Positions 23,701 to 36,429 of a stretch of 64,000 nt of DNA are shown here, piece after piece. This DNA is from Numida meleagris. Taxonomy: Eukaryota > Chordata > Aves > Galliformes > Numididae. The stretch is from assembly GCF_002078875.1 (NCBI RefSeq), contig NC_034411.1:54964486-55028485 (forward strand), written 5' to 3'. The position numbers were made by a program, and so were the translations under genes. The notes under the pieces were generated by a model. That model had not been told where the DNA came from. It saw nothing but the letters and a program-made list of their open reading frames with translations, and made no database searches. Numbering within the stretch: position 1 is the stretch's first letter; every line of letters begins with the position of its first letter.

Positions 23701-25238
23701 GATGTGCTAGCAACAGGAAGGTAATTTTGCTGAACTCATTTATTTGTGATCAAACATGTTGAGAGATATGGTGAAGCCTACAAAGCCGCAGCATTAACCT
23801 TGTTATATCAGAATGCAAGGTACCAGGGGAAGAAATTAAGAAGAAATTAAGAGTGGATCCCAGAAAGTCTTGAGCTGTTAGATAAAATAAAATGCGTAGA
23901 CATTAGTCACCAGAGTATTAATGCTCAACTTACAGAAAATACACAAAGTAGAAAGGCCAGGTTGGTAGAACAAAAGAGTAGGATTTTTCTTGTAATAGAC
24001 TCAGATATAAACTGAATAAAATCATACTACTTTCTTTATGGAACATACACAACCCTATTTCATACATGGAACATTAGGACAAAGCTAAGGGAATTCAGCT
24101 TGTATCTACTATATTTCCTTTTTTTTTCCCATGACATTTTGACTGGAAGAACATCCAGTCATAGTTCTGATCTTCCCTGATCTTCTTTCATTTTGTGACT
24201 TTCTGTTAGATCCTCCAATTTTCTCTTAAAACTGCATTTAAGAACTCATAAATGATTCACAATTATAAATTTTGTACTATTACAAATTTTTTAAAAAGCA
24301 ATAAAAATATTTCAAATCCATAAATATTTTGTCTCAGTTTTCCAAAACAATCACAGAATAAATAAACATTTTATGGAATTTCTAAAACTATTAAAATAAT
24401 TGAGCAATACAAGAATTGATTGCTAGTGCCATAAGCTGGCATTGTAAAGACCTACAAAGGCCCTGGAACTTGCTCAGTATTCAGACAGTCCTATACGTAA
24501 AACCAGTTTCATGACTAAATACACTGTTAAAGAACTAAATCATCCAAACCATTTTAACTCATCCTTTTCCACTGAAAAAAAAATCCACACATGATCATAT
24601 TATTGTTGTGAAACACGCTCTTTGCAGATACTGCCATTATGGTTTTTTTTTTTCACATATTAAAGAAAACTGCCATAAACAATTCTCGAGGTATGTGTTA
24701 ATGATCCTAATATTTGTACATAATGAGATATCACAGGGTGAATAAGTGAGGTTAATAAATGACTAAGAGGGGATAAATAATGATCCTCAACACTGCTTGT
24801 TCTAGAAGAAAAATCTTTACATTTCCTACAGTCTTCTCAGATTTCTTTTTTTAGTTTTACACTTTGTTTTCAAGGATGAAAGCTCTTCAGTGTTGCAGAA
24901 GGTAGGACTATAGCTTATGACTTGCTCTCTCACTTATTCTTCTTTAAATACGTGATGATTTGTTTGAAAAATTGAAAGAAATATCTCTTGCAGTTGGAAA
25001 GGGGATTGTTGAGGAATATGCTAATTATGTTTCTCATCAGCTCATTTTAAAGTTTTACAGAGACGTCTCCAATACAAACAATCCTTATCCAGACAGTGGA
25101 GACAGTCTTTATATCAACAGAGTGGAAGAGTCAAGCATCGTGAAGAAATCCTGTTAAGAAGCTGGACTCAAACTCCTAATAACCATGATGTTGAATGGAC
25201 TAGTTATTTCTCATGGCAGCCATTTCTCATGGCATAAA
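20746..25238. other. No gene recognised; unique AT-rich DNA
   Basis: About 4.5 kb without recognisable exon, RNA gene or transposon. A 10-bp-stem inverted repeat lies at 20818-20844. Frames of up to 108 codons on the minus strand (23005-23331) and 78 on plus (21431-21667) are AT-driven and unfamiliar. Confidence 0.65.
20818..20844. repeat. Inverted repeat, 10-bp stem
   Basis: TTGAATCAAG (20818-20827) pairs perfectly with CTTGATTCAA (20835-20844) across a 7-base loop. There are no features of a terminator or a known RNA. Confidence 0.8.
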
Positions 25239-25711
25239 TGTTGGAGGTCAAAAGATTAAGGCTTAATAGAAATGAGGAGAAATAGAGATGAAGTACAGTC
25301 AGTATCAGCAATTTGCTATGGAGTATTAGATGGAGGAAGGTCCATTAATACAAAAAGACATAGTGCAGTTTTCCCCTATCTTTCTCTGTATCCACCCTTT
25401 CCCGTTTCTTCCACCTCCACCCTTTCGCTCACTATCTGCACACACCCTGCCACTACCCTGTCAAGCAGAGCAGGGGATTTTGGGGCAGAGACAAATTCTC
25501 TGAGAGTGATTCTTATTGTTAAAGTAAAGTAGACCCATGCAGTCTTGCTGGGTCAATTTACTCTAAGGGAAGGTGCACTATTAGCAGAGCTATGGGATCA
25601 TACCATGTATACCCCAGGGTATATAAGGTTTCCACCTCATCTGCTGAAACTGGAGTTTGTGCTTTGTGTTCTGTGTGCATATGGTGTGGAGTGAACCCTT
25701 ATTTTTTATCA
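25239..25711 (+). mobile_element. Putative solo LTR of an endogenous retrovirus
   Basis: A 473-bp segment begins TGTTGG and ends TTATCA. It is flanked on both sides by the 4-bp direct repeat TAAA (25235-25238 and 25712-25715). A strong TATA box (TATATAAG, 25620-25627) lies about 90 bp before the 3' end. A GT-rich stretch follows it, as in an R/U5 region. A pyrimidine-rich tract covers about 25375-25460. TG...CA ends, 4-bp duplication, length and TATA position fit a class I-type LTR. I do not recognise the family, I see no clear AATAAA, and TAAA is a weak duplication in AT-rich DNA, so this remains a candidate. Confidence 0.45.
25620..25627 (+). promoter_or_regulatory. TATA box within putative LTR
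   Basis: TATATAAG in the context CAGGGTATATAAGG, followed about 30 bases later by a G-rich start region. It is the best TATA-like element I noticed on the plus strand and is positioned as expected for the U3/R boundary of the putative LTR. Confidence 0.45.
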
Positions 25712-28700
25712 TAAAAAATAATCAAATACACGTTTGAGGTATTTCTACCTTCAGTTTATAGAAAGACCACATCCCTAGGATACAGTGTAATTTTCCATAA
25801 CAAACTATTTGTTTTATGAAATGGCCAAATTTCCATTATAAAAGGCTGTCAAAATTAACTGCTTATATAAATATTGGGTTATTCTGCATTTCATACACAG
25901 AAAATAGATACCTAAACATTACATTTAAACAATAATTAATTGCTTTAACAGTTATAAAATTGGGAGTGACTAAAGCTTGAATCTCCAACTCTTAGAATAT
26001 ACTTATATGCATTTAGGGAAGCCATTTCAAAAAAGTAACTCTTAATACATTCAAGTTTGCTGAGCTTCTTGTGGGAAACAATATCTTACCTAATTGAATC
26101 TTACTACTCTTACTAATATATTACATGCAATATTTTCATACTACACCGGTACTGCCACACAGCTTTGCAACACAGAGCAATAGCCTTAAATAATCTCTTA
26201 GCTCAATACAATTTTTCCAAGGTTAGCATTTCATCTGGTATGAGTCTGAACATTGTATCATGTTCCTATTTGGAATCTTAAGTCTCTGAGATCATCTCTA
26301 TTTGCCTTTCTCTCTTTCACTCTGTTACCAGTCTTAATCAGAAAGGTTTCTGAAACTTCATGGTAACCTAGGAAATACTTTCCCGTTATGCCTGCCCTTA
26401 TATCATAAGGCCCCATAGTGTGCCTTATGATGGTGCATCATCTTTCTCAGAGTTCAAAGGGACAGTGTAGATGTAACAGTCCAGAATCAAGACAAAAAAA
26501 ATTCTATTTTCTTTTATATTTCCATTTTAAAAAATTAGTTAGAAATAAAATTCTTTAGTTTTAAATGTAGAAATTATTAAGTAATGAGATAAGCCAATTT
26601 TTTATGAAGTTTGGTTTTGTACTCCCTGAAGAAAAAAGCAGTAAAATAAAATAAAAAAAACTTGAAAGTTTAGGTTGACTGAATTTCTCATCTGCTTTGG
26701 CTAAGACTAAAGCCAGTCCCTTTTACATGTCTGACTTTCCAATGAGTTTCTATTCCAGCCGTGAGGGATTGCAGAAGGAATGCTTAAGATTCATGGGAAA
26801 GATGCAAAGGAACAGGACTAAATCACCCTGTGATATGCAGGTACTTGATTCTGAAATGCAATGAGGGCAGTTTAAGTGACAAGCAGATAAATACACCACC
26901 ACTGTTGCTTTTGACAAAAATTTCTAGTGGTGGACTCTTCACCGATTCTTTTCCTGATATCCTGGTTGCTGAAATCTACATCTATCCTATACCTCAGAAC
27001 AACCCTATCGGTCTCTACAGTGCAGATTATTTGTTACTGCTACAGAAAAATCTGGAGTATGTCAAATCTGAAGGCAAACTGTTGAATCTCATCTCCCAGT
27101 AGGAAGTAGTAGAGCAAATACGTCTACAGGGTTACTCATACTTAACTTTTTATTGTAAATTAGCTAAAACAAAGTTTTCTCTCTGCTGCACTCAAGTGGT
27201 ACTTCTCTGTAGAATTCAGTGGTATGAGAAGCCAGATTCCATTCTGCCAGAGGCTGACTTACAATAGCGACTTCATAAATTATTTATCATCCCATATACT
27301 TGCAACATGGACAATAACTCCCTGGCTTGTTCAAAGGCATTAGATTTGCTTGTGTTGAACTTAATATAAGTGTAAAATGGTCTAGGTAATGGAGAAGTTG
27401 TTAACATCAGATTGTGACTAATTTTCTGTCTATGTGGAGAAACAGCATTAGTGCCCATGCCAAAGCCTATAAATCAGTGTGTTGAAAAGGTAAGTTTTAG
27501 ACAAGTGTTCTCACAAAAAATGAGGATAAGAGAGTCAAAATGGAAAAAATTCTCCTTTAATATGATCTCCCAGAAAGCATCTCTAGAAATCGAGTAGCCC
27601 AGAGGCTTTTGAAGCTCTCCTAAAATTGGAGTTGAAGAAGGTCAACTGTCAAGATACTGTCAGCAGCTGACAATTAAAGGGCAGCTACAAAGCACTGAGA
27701 GCTCTCTGCCAATTGCTTTCTACATGTTAAACATCTGGAGCTCTTGAGACCCTTCTAGAGAAAGAATCATTTATTTGCAAACTAGTTTTCATCAGCACTC
27801 ATAAAAAATTACAATGGCAAACACAGATTGGCATTAACTGCTTTTTACTTTATTCTTTTATGAAATACGAAATAGTTTCTAAAAATACTTGGAAGAGAAT
27901 TCAGCTCAGGCTTTTTCACATTAATAGTAAACATGATTGAAAGTAAAAAAAAAAAAAATGGAATAACCAAGTGACGCTTAGCATATCTTTACAGTAAATC
28001 ATGAATAATAATTTAAAAATTTGAATGCAGTGGAACTCATAAGTGGTCTAGATTAATGTGAGGCAACCCCTCAAGAGGTATTCTGACCACCTGAAATGTT
28101 CAAATATTATGACCCTCTCTTTTTCTCATGATTGGATTTTAAAAAATGCTTGCTATGGTGTTTAAGCAAAAAATAAAAAACAGAATTCCATGCTCCTTTA
28201 CTGCAGAAGCCCTGAAGCCCTGCATGTAGAGGGAGGATGAGAAGGAAAGGAATGCTGTGGTGGGTGTGCAAGCCTCTTTTTAAAGCAAGTTTCTTCTACA
28301 GATGAAAAGCCGTAATCGCTACAAGAAAATCTCAACATGAAGAAATAAGCTCATCAGTTATTAAATAATAAAGCACGAAGTGCTGCTAATTTTTCAATTA
28401 TTTTCAGAATAAAAAATAAGTACTACTAGGCCTATTGGGAGGAAGGTGAGAAAAGGATTGCTAAAGGATAAGGAAATTAAAGGCTTCAGTGAACTTTAGA
28501 GCTTTTAAAGCAGGCTCAATAAAATAAATAGATATAACTTGACTTTTCCAAAAGATCAAATGATTGGAACAAGGTTTTTGATCACCTCTTTTCAGTAGGC
28601 ACCTACGTCAAGTAACTAGGTTTTAAAAGTCCCTGCGTCCCTCAGTCATCACAGGCAAGGTCAGAGTTCTTCAGTAGTGGTGAGATGTTTTTCCTCAAAT

Positions 28701-31700
28701 TACATTCATGCTTTTCTCCAATGATCAACAATTTGCTGTAATGAAAGCCAGTAAAGAAGTGCCTGTTTCGACAAAATACCAATTAGAAGGTCTTTTGGTT
28801 CAGGACAGGATTCATGTGTCACTTCAGCTACTGCAACCCAGAGGCCTCAGTTTCAAGCCATGACTCTGCATGGAGCAGTGGGCTGCAGCTCGTGTCTGCC
28901 AGAACCCCCAGTGCCCAGGAATGCTGCTGTGGCCATCCACCCTGGGGAACCAGCAGAAGCAGAGAGGGAACTTGAATGTTTCTCTCCCCTACCCTCTTAG
29001 TAGCACAAAGCATGGGTCGTTGGCTACTTCTTTCTGAGGAAGAAGGCAAAAAATGCTTTCCAGACAAGCTCTAGTGATCAGCAGCTTTTTAGATGCGGCC
29101 ATTTCATTTAAAAACTGAAGTGGGTTCAGGCTTTGATGATGATATATAGCATGAACTTCAGTCAAGATATTTGTGTTATGCTGTTTTTTGTGACAGCAAA
29201 CTGTACTATTACAGAAGATATATTCTGGTGGTGAATATTATTACAACACCCATGGTTTCATGGTTCAGAGAGACAGGATGTTTCAGACTTGCTACAAGAA
29301 AAATACCTTGTGATACAGTGCTGTGCATTTTGGTCCTTAAGCAAAATTACCATCTTCCCGCTGTTAATTAGTTTTTTAAATTATTACATACATAGCTGTA
29401 CCATTGCAGCAGATCATTGTCTATACTGAACACAGTGAGATCAGCCCTGTCTGTATGACAAATATATATGCTTTTGCAGATTGCACATAAGCTAAAAATT
29501 AACTGTGAGATTGTGACTTCAGATAAAATCTGGTAAACATTTTTTTTTTTTTGCATGAGAAACGAGAGAAAGGAGGTGATGGGAGGAAAAGAATGCATCA
29601 CAGTTTCTGTGGGCCACTGAAAGCAGCTTGACAGTACAACTGCAGGGAAGTGGTGGAAAACACTGGTATAAAACAGGTTCTGCTAAAGGCTAACAAGCCT
29701 AATATTTGAGCCAGCTAGTGAAGAGTAGTGCTTATAAGTCCTGAATGCTCAGTGGGTCTGATCTTTCACAGATATAAATTGATGGAGACCCATTAATCTC
29801 AGTGGAACTATACCATTTTACACTCTCACACTCTGATCCAATTTGAGTCTTCTTTTTACCTTTCAGTGGTTCTGCTTTTCAAATCAGTCCTACAAAAACA
29901 AAGCAACTGTGCACCTGAGGAATTTGCTTGGTGAAGAAATACATTCCCGTTTTATCTTTCCACCTGGGTCCTCTAGTTTGTTGGAAAAAACTGAAGATCT
30001 TTCTTTTGTTAAAAAAAAAAAACCAACAAAAAAACCCCACAACAGAACAATAGAGTTTGCAAAATATACTACTTTCAGTATAATAATTCTCTTTCTACAC
30101 TACATTATTTTCTATGTCATCTAGTTCCGTAGGGTCACTTTCAGTGTACTGAGAGCTCATTAATAAGTTGTCCTCAGTTCTACTACAGCAAAAACAAACT
30201 CACCATACTCCTTGAAGAGGAAAACCTCCCTCCTCTCCTTTGCTGATGTATGCAAGTTCTCCTTTCTTAATCATAACTAATAATTGTTTTCCTGGCTGTC
30301 TTACAGTCTTCTAATGGCAATATTGACTAAAATTGAGATATACTGACCAATTAAATTTACGATGGGTGCTTTGATGTCACTTGAACATTGTTATTAATAG
30401 ACAGATATTGAGGCAGTGTGTGAAACAGAAATGCCTGTAAATAAGTCAGTCAGACCCAGGTCACATCCCAGTATTTGAAACGAATCACAGCAATAGCCCG
30501 TTTCAACATGGTTATCAGTTAGCCCAAAGTCAGAAGCATGCCAGGTGCCCCCATCTCCACCAAGATGTCCTGCATCCACATTCATCTCTCCCTGGGTCTC
30601 TCTGTGAGCAATCCTCATCCACCCCAACAACCTGATACACAGCAAGCCCTCCTTCTGCTTAACCTTCGTACAAGGTTACGGCCAAGCAGAAGTGGCAAAC
30701 TGAGCGAGAGGTGAAACCAAAAGTCAGATGTTACCCATATTTAGTATATTTCTGTGTGCAGCTGCATACATAGGTAAAGCTCACAGCACTGCTGCACCCT
30801 CAGTTTCTGATGGAAAGTGATGCTCCTCTACAGAAACATTAAGCAGATGCTGCCCTCCGAGACTCTCCAAACAGCACTCCCAAGTCTATAATAGGCTCAC
30901 AACATGCAAAGTGGAAAATATTTACACCCCTTGGCTAACAGCTGAGTGCTTGGGGAAGTACGAAGGTATTTAATGTCAATAGGTGCTCATTTCTAAAGCA
31001 CAGCAACCACCTAGGAATTGTCAGCTCTCTTTCCAAGGGATGAGCCCTTGCACTAGTGTGCGGCAGTGTTGCCGCCCCATATTAGTGTAAAATGGTCAAA
31101 CCCAAGAGCTCAGCCAGCCTTCACAAGCACTGCAAAAACTGAGCTGTGGGAGAAAGGCTGGGAATTGGGGAAGAAGAGAAGAAGAGCATGAGAGCACAGA
31201 CACTTTCTTTCAGAACAAATGATGGGCACTTTTCACAGGGCATGAGCAATTACATGGTAGCAGTAGCTCAATATCATCTTCCAAGAATTCTCTAGTTAAA
31301 GTTGAGATTCCTTGATTTCACCCTTAAAGATGTGCATTCCTCAGAGCCATACCTTAGTTGCTGTACATTAAGTCAAAAACATGCTTACCTCCCACTTTAT
31401 CCTTAGAAGGTAACGTTCATCCCTTCCAAAACCTCTTTGCTACATCCAGATGGGTTAGAGTCATAGACTGCTCTGAACGACCACATAGAGAATGGTACAC
31501 AGGTCCTGGCAGCAGTCACTCCACAAGTGTGTTTTTATGCCTCCATGACAATTAGCTAAATTTAATTTGATGGGAAATTTTGTGCTGTGCTTTTAAAAAA
31601 TCTTACACTGCTGACATTAACACACACTGTAGTGAAAGATTAGTTGGTGTGTTTTCTCATACCAGGAATTTTTGTGGGTAACTAGTATAAACCTACCAGC

Positions 31701-32145
31701 TACAGAAAGAAATCTCTGCAGATATCTTCTGCTAAATATTTGTTTCTTATTTTTAATATAACTTACTCAAAGAAAAATAAATCTTGCTTTTTGTGTTTGC
31801 ATGCAATTCTCCTTTAGATAAACTATAACAAATTTGTCTTTCTATGTGACTGGGAGAATCCCAACTGCTCACCCCCACCTATTAAGAGGGAGAGATCATC
31901 AGCTATGTTTATCTATCCAGGCAACCTGGATATCTTATTTGGCTGGACAGCAAGCTATCAGAGGCGTATCATATACCACCATGAGACTATGTGGCTTAAA
32001 TAAGTAGCTAAACTGAGTTCTCATCCATCCTCACAGCTCCCACTGGGAGGAAGAAAGGAGTAAGAAAATCAAACTCGGTAGGGACCTTTCATTAGTTTAA
32101 TTTCTATAGTTCAACACTGTTTACATAATAAAATGATAGCTATAG

Positions 32146-32176
32146 ATTTTTCACTTTCTAAGAACAAGTGAAAAAT
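32146..32176. repeat. Inverted repeat, 11-bp stem
   Basis: ATTTTTCACTT (32146-32156) and AAGTGAAAAAT (32166-32176) are perfect reverse complements around a 9-base loop. It is AT-rich, so chance formation is plausible. Confidence 0.8.
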
Positions 32177-34344
32177 GTACCTCGAAATTACAGCATAGTT
32201 GGATTACAGATACCACACTATCAAATACATGTAAGAGAAGTGTTTAAATCATTTAATTGTTGTCTTCTGAGAACTGTCCCTGCACCAAAATTTTCGCTTA
32301 CAAATTTGCTACTGAAGTCTGGCTCCTGGAGTTGCCCTCTCTTCTATCTGATCTGGCTCTGATTTCTTAATTTTCTATTTTAAAATTGGAGGCCTTAAAA
32401 CAGAAGACTAGTTTTGAGCACTGTGAACCCTATCAATACACTTCTGACTCTGACACAGTCTGATACAGGAAAACAAAAACGATAACTTCAAAGGACCAAA
32501 TAATGTTTTTCTAATGCTATGTTCTTTGGATGCTGCTGAAGTAAGAGTAGTAGTAAAAATAGAGTTTAGAAGGGTTCTAAACAATTTTCTAGAAGACAGA
32601 AGAATCCTTTCGCTAAATAAGCTTTCAGAAACTGATGCTGCATTTTAAATTTCAATAAATTAAATAAATTTGCTTAAATAGAACAAATACAACTTACCTC
32701 CCTACTATTTACACAAAGATAATACTTCAGACTTGGCAAATATCTACTGCTATCAGAAGACATGTTCTTTGCTTTTCCACTTACTGTGAAAGGTTTACCA
32801 GTCCCTCTTGCATAATTGCATATAAGGGCCTTTGTGGTGCCTGGCTTTACAGCTGTCATTGCCAACACAGATGCACCTCAGGTTGGCTAGGGAAATAAAA
32901 AGCATTAGAACTTTTGAACTGCTTTAGGATACAGAAACCGAAAGTCTGAGTGTCCCAATGACTCCAGGGCATAAACTGTAAATTACATCAGTTCCACAGC
33001 CCAAAGCTTGTGGCTGAAAGTGCCATTTTCACACTATATGTAAAGCCAGTGTTTGACTGGAAGTGTAAAAACTGATGTCCCTGCAGGAATATATCTATTT
33101 TCTGGCTGAAACAGGCCAGGAACAAGAAAAACGAATGCTATAATTCTAACATACAGAGACCCATCTTCCACCCAATATGAATGTGGGAGGAAGAGTACTG
33201 AGCCATCATTTCATTACAAAACACGTAATTTTGTTCTGGCAGCTGGTAAGACCCCAGCTGTCCCTTTCACTTTCACCCTGTGACAAACACATGGTGAGCT
33301 GTAAGAATTTCAAGCACTAAAATGGAAAAAAATCTGAACAGTGATTTGCTGAGAATGCTCATTTGAATTGGGATGTCTTCCTGGCTGTCCCAAATGACTT
33401 GCTTTTCTGTTAGCCCCACTGCATCTAGAGCTCTTGGCCATATATTTGCAAGATCACATGACAGATTAGGTGTTAAACATTTCTTATGATTAAATGAAGA
33501 GCCATCAGGCTTTGTCTTTTGACAGTAACACCATGGTGAGTAGTTGGCATTTCTGCTTTGTACCACTTAAACAAAGGAAATCACCAGTACAAGAGAAGTT
33601 TTTTTCCCTATAAGACTAAAAAATTACAGGAAAACCCTGTATGCATCATAAAATATCACTTTTTCAGGCTGTTTGTCCTTAAAAGATGCTTCACTATTGA
33701 TAGAAGAACCACCGGGTGAGTGAAAAGGAATTGCGTATGACTGAATGCCTCAATTATAATTCATCATTGCAATAAAGACTCTGGAAAATCAGTCTGCTTT
33801 GGTGATGTACCTAGAGATCTGGTAAGGGCAAGCCAAGAGCTGAGCTCCAGGAGGGAAAAGCACTTAAATGGGGAGGAAAGGGAGGCAACAGTTCCTGTTA
33901 TATGCTGTATTTATATTCTAGGGTACAGAATTAAAGATTTCACAGTTTAAAGGTGATCTGCAGTACAATGAATCAAGTTCAATAGAGTGTGCATAACTCT
34001 GCTGGAATCACTTCACAGGTGACAGCTCTTGTCCCCTCTACCGAAATAACCTCAGAAAGAGCAGCCATTATATTATATGAAACTTCTGCAGTACACTCTT
34101 TTTGACACAATGTGATTCCAAATGCTAGGAAGCTTCTTATCCTCTGCAGAGGCCAACCTTAAATTGTATTTTGTTCTTGATGCTGAATGGAGAATGTTCA
34201 GAGAAAGCACTGCAGAGAAACTTTCATTAGTAAAGTAAAAACAGTGTCATTTCCTCAACTGAAGTACACTTAGCATATTTACTATTTATACCACCAGTAG
34301 CAGCTGCTACAAAACGCAGATTTTGGATCTTAAAAACCAAGCTT

Positions 34345-34403
34345 CTCTCAAAAGAAGATTAATTTAATTTTTAATTTTTTCTCTCAAAAGTGATTAATTT
34401 AAC
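34345..34403. repeat. Imperfect direct repeat, 36-bp period
   Basis: CTCTCAAAAGAAGATTAATT (34345-34364) recurs as CTCTCAAAAGTGATTAATTT (34381-34400), each followed by TTTAA or TAA-type sequence. It is a two-copy local duplication of about 22 bases with small changes between copies. Confidence 0.75.
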
Positions 34404-34582
34404 TCTAGGAAACAAGTATAAACCAATGTCTTCTAGACTGCCATTTGGAAACATGGTAATTTTTGTGTAGCTATAAGGTTGTCCCTCGCAGAACAGACTG
34501 TAGCCCCTCTAGATTGAGGCTTCCCTTGGTCACATTTAATAATGGATCACTGAACAAATACTATATTAATCTTTCTAAACTT

Positions 34583-35071
34583 ATGCCTAAAGAAGTAACG
34601 CTTCAGTTTTTAAAACAGCTGGCAGCTCCCATAAGATTTTGGGGAGGGCTGTGGAGGGCAGAATGGCACAGGGATTACAGAATAATAGCTCAACTATCAC
34701 AGCTTGACTTGGGGCTGTTGCATGACATGAAAAAAATTGTCCTTAAGTACCTCAGAACAGATGTGGCACTAAAGAGTCTATCCGTGACAAGCCTCTTTGT
34801 TTCTGCAGCCATCAGTAAAGACACAGCAGAGGAAATGGAGGAGCTGCAGTTATGCATTTGCAATACACAAAGTCCTTGTTTTCCCACTAGGCACTGCAGA
34901 ATAGCAATTGTCCATTCACAGCACATATCACATCCTCTGCATTTCACAGCTAATATTTTTGCAGTCCTTAAGCAGGCATGTTCAAGCCTAGTATGGTTAA
35001 TTTTTGTAACCCTTTCAGGCACATTGCATGAGGTAGGTGTGCTCATGTTCTCTACCTTGCTATATAGATAG
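34583..35071 (+). other. Longest open frame, unassigned (162 codons from ATG)
   Basis: The open frame extends back to 34463 only by counting a TTG; the first in-frame ATG is at 34583, giving 162 residues. The protein has no domain, repeat or signal peptide I recognise. A 118-codon antisense frame overlaps it at 34690-35046. Composition is like the surroundings and no splice sites or polyadenylation context argue for expression. In 64 kb of AT-rich DNA one frame of this size is compatible with chance. I do not call it a gene. Confidence 0.12.
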
Positions 35072-36290
35072 TCTCATCAGGTGTAAATTCTAAAGTTAAA
35101 CGAAAAGATTTTCAAATTGTAGAGGGTTTATATCTACAGAAAGATCTCAAAGAGAGCTGTCTTGTTTCACAGACTGGGAAAATGTGAAAATTGCTAGTCA
35201 CTGAACATACCTGTATTTTAATCCAATTAATAAAGGACATCGGCTGTGTCGTCTGAAATTATTTTTAAGATCACATATACACAAGCTCCAACAAGTGGCT
35301 CCTCCTCTTGTATGTTAGAATCACGCTCCTAAAAACAATGTTAGTTTTATGCTAGCAGTTGCTTTCGCTTCCTGCAGCACACACCGGCCACTGTGCTGCT
35401 GCAATACTCATTCAAGGCAGATTACTAGCTCAAATATGAATTGAGCCTATATGCTCTTAGACTGGCAGCAGGCTGCATTACTTCAACTTCCAATTAATTC
35501 CCACTTTTCTCAGGGTGAGTAGCAAAAGCTATCTGAAAACTGGCATTAATATAAGGTTATCAGCTTGATCCCTTCACACTGAGGATCTGCTCCTAAGTCA
35601 AAGCACAGGCTTCTTAATTTCAGAGTTAAGAACCCAAAGTAAAGCAGTCAGGGAAAAAAAGGTAGACATATTCCTAAAAAAACGAGGCTGTTAATCTCTC
35701 CTGCTTGATCTGTTTATTTCCAACTTCTTTCTCTGCTCTAACTCTCAGACGAACTCACAACCCCCTCAGGATACAAATGAGTTTGTTTTCTTCTCCTTTC
35801 ATCTAAGCCAACAGAGTCCCAGCTACCTTCTCCTGCCATAGAGCAGTCAGAAAACACACACAGAAAGCAATCACGCTTCCCTCAGCAGATCAGAAAGGAC
35901 TACAAAGCAGATTATTTCTGCAATCTTCTTCTGCCATCACACAGTTAAACCAACGTACGTTAAAATTCTCATCTAGTTTGAATAAAGAGAAAAAGGGAGG
36001 AAATTCAAAATCTTGTTGCTGTAGTAACTATCAACAGCAAAAATCTTTCCCAGTAAATAATAGTATTATCTCCCTCTCCCCCTCACAGTTTTAGTTCCCC
36101 TTCAGAAATCATCATGCTGGCTCTTTCAGATTTGCTGTACATACCTCAACCATTAAACAAGACATTTAACCATAGTGGCAGTTCTGTGACCTTTGAATGC
36201 TGTGAAATCTCTAAGCGGTGCAGCTTGTTCATGAAGACTTGTACTGCAGAATCCAGTAACTGCATCCAGGATTAGGAATACAAGTAAGTA

Positions 36291-36371
36291 ACAGCAGCAA
36301 CAACAACAACAAAAAAAAAAAAAAAAAGAAAGAAAAAAAAAGAAAAAGGGAAAAAAAAAAGGAAAAGAAAA
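36291..36371. repeat. (CAA)n/poly(A)-rich low-complexity tract
   Basis: CAGCAACAACAACAAC leads into A17, then A-runs separated by single G or GGG up to about 36371. The frames encoding Phe/Cys-rich peptide on the minus strand across it are artefacts. Confidence 0.93.
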
Positions 36372-36429
36372 CCTCCCCAAGACCCCCCAACCCAGCCAAT
36401 AAACCACCTTAAGAAGCAAAAAAAAATCA

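Larger units (their letters stand above)
25712..36290. other. No gene recognised; long repeat-poor stretch
   Basis: About 10.6 kb without recognisable transposons, exons or RNA genes. Minor items are an A14 run at 27945-27958, an inverted repeat with an 11-bp stem at 32146-32176, and a 36-bp-period direct repeat at 34345-34403. A slightly GC-richer patch at 28830-29060 and another at 30390-30660 have open frames of about 80 codons on the minus strand with no family signature. The longest frame in the window (34463-35071) is described separately. Confidence 0.6.

Noticed and set aside
26830..27102. Plus-strand 90-codon ORF as a possible exon
   Set aside because: No recognisable protein motif, no convincing splice sites at its ends.
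34690..35046. Minus-strand 118-codon ORF
   Set aside because: It is the shadow of the plus-strand open region at 34463-35071 and has no recognisable motif.
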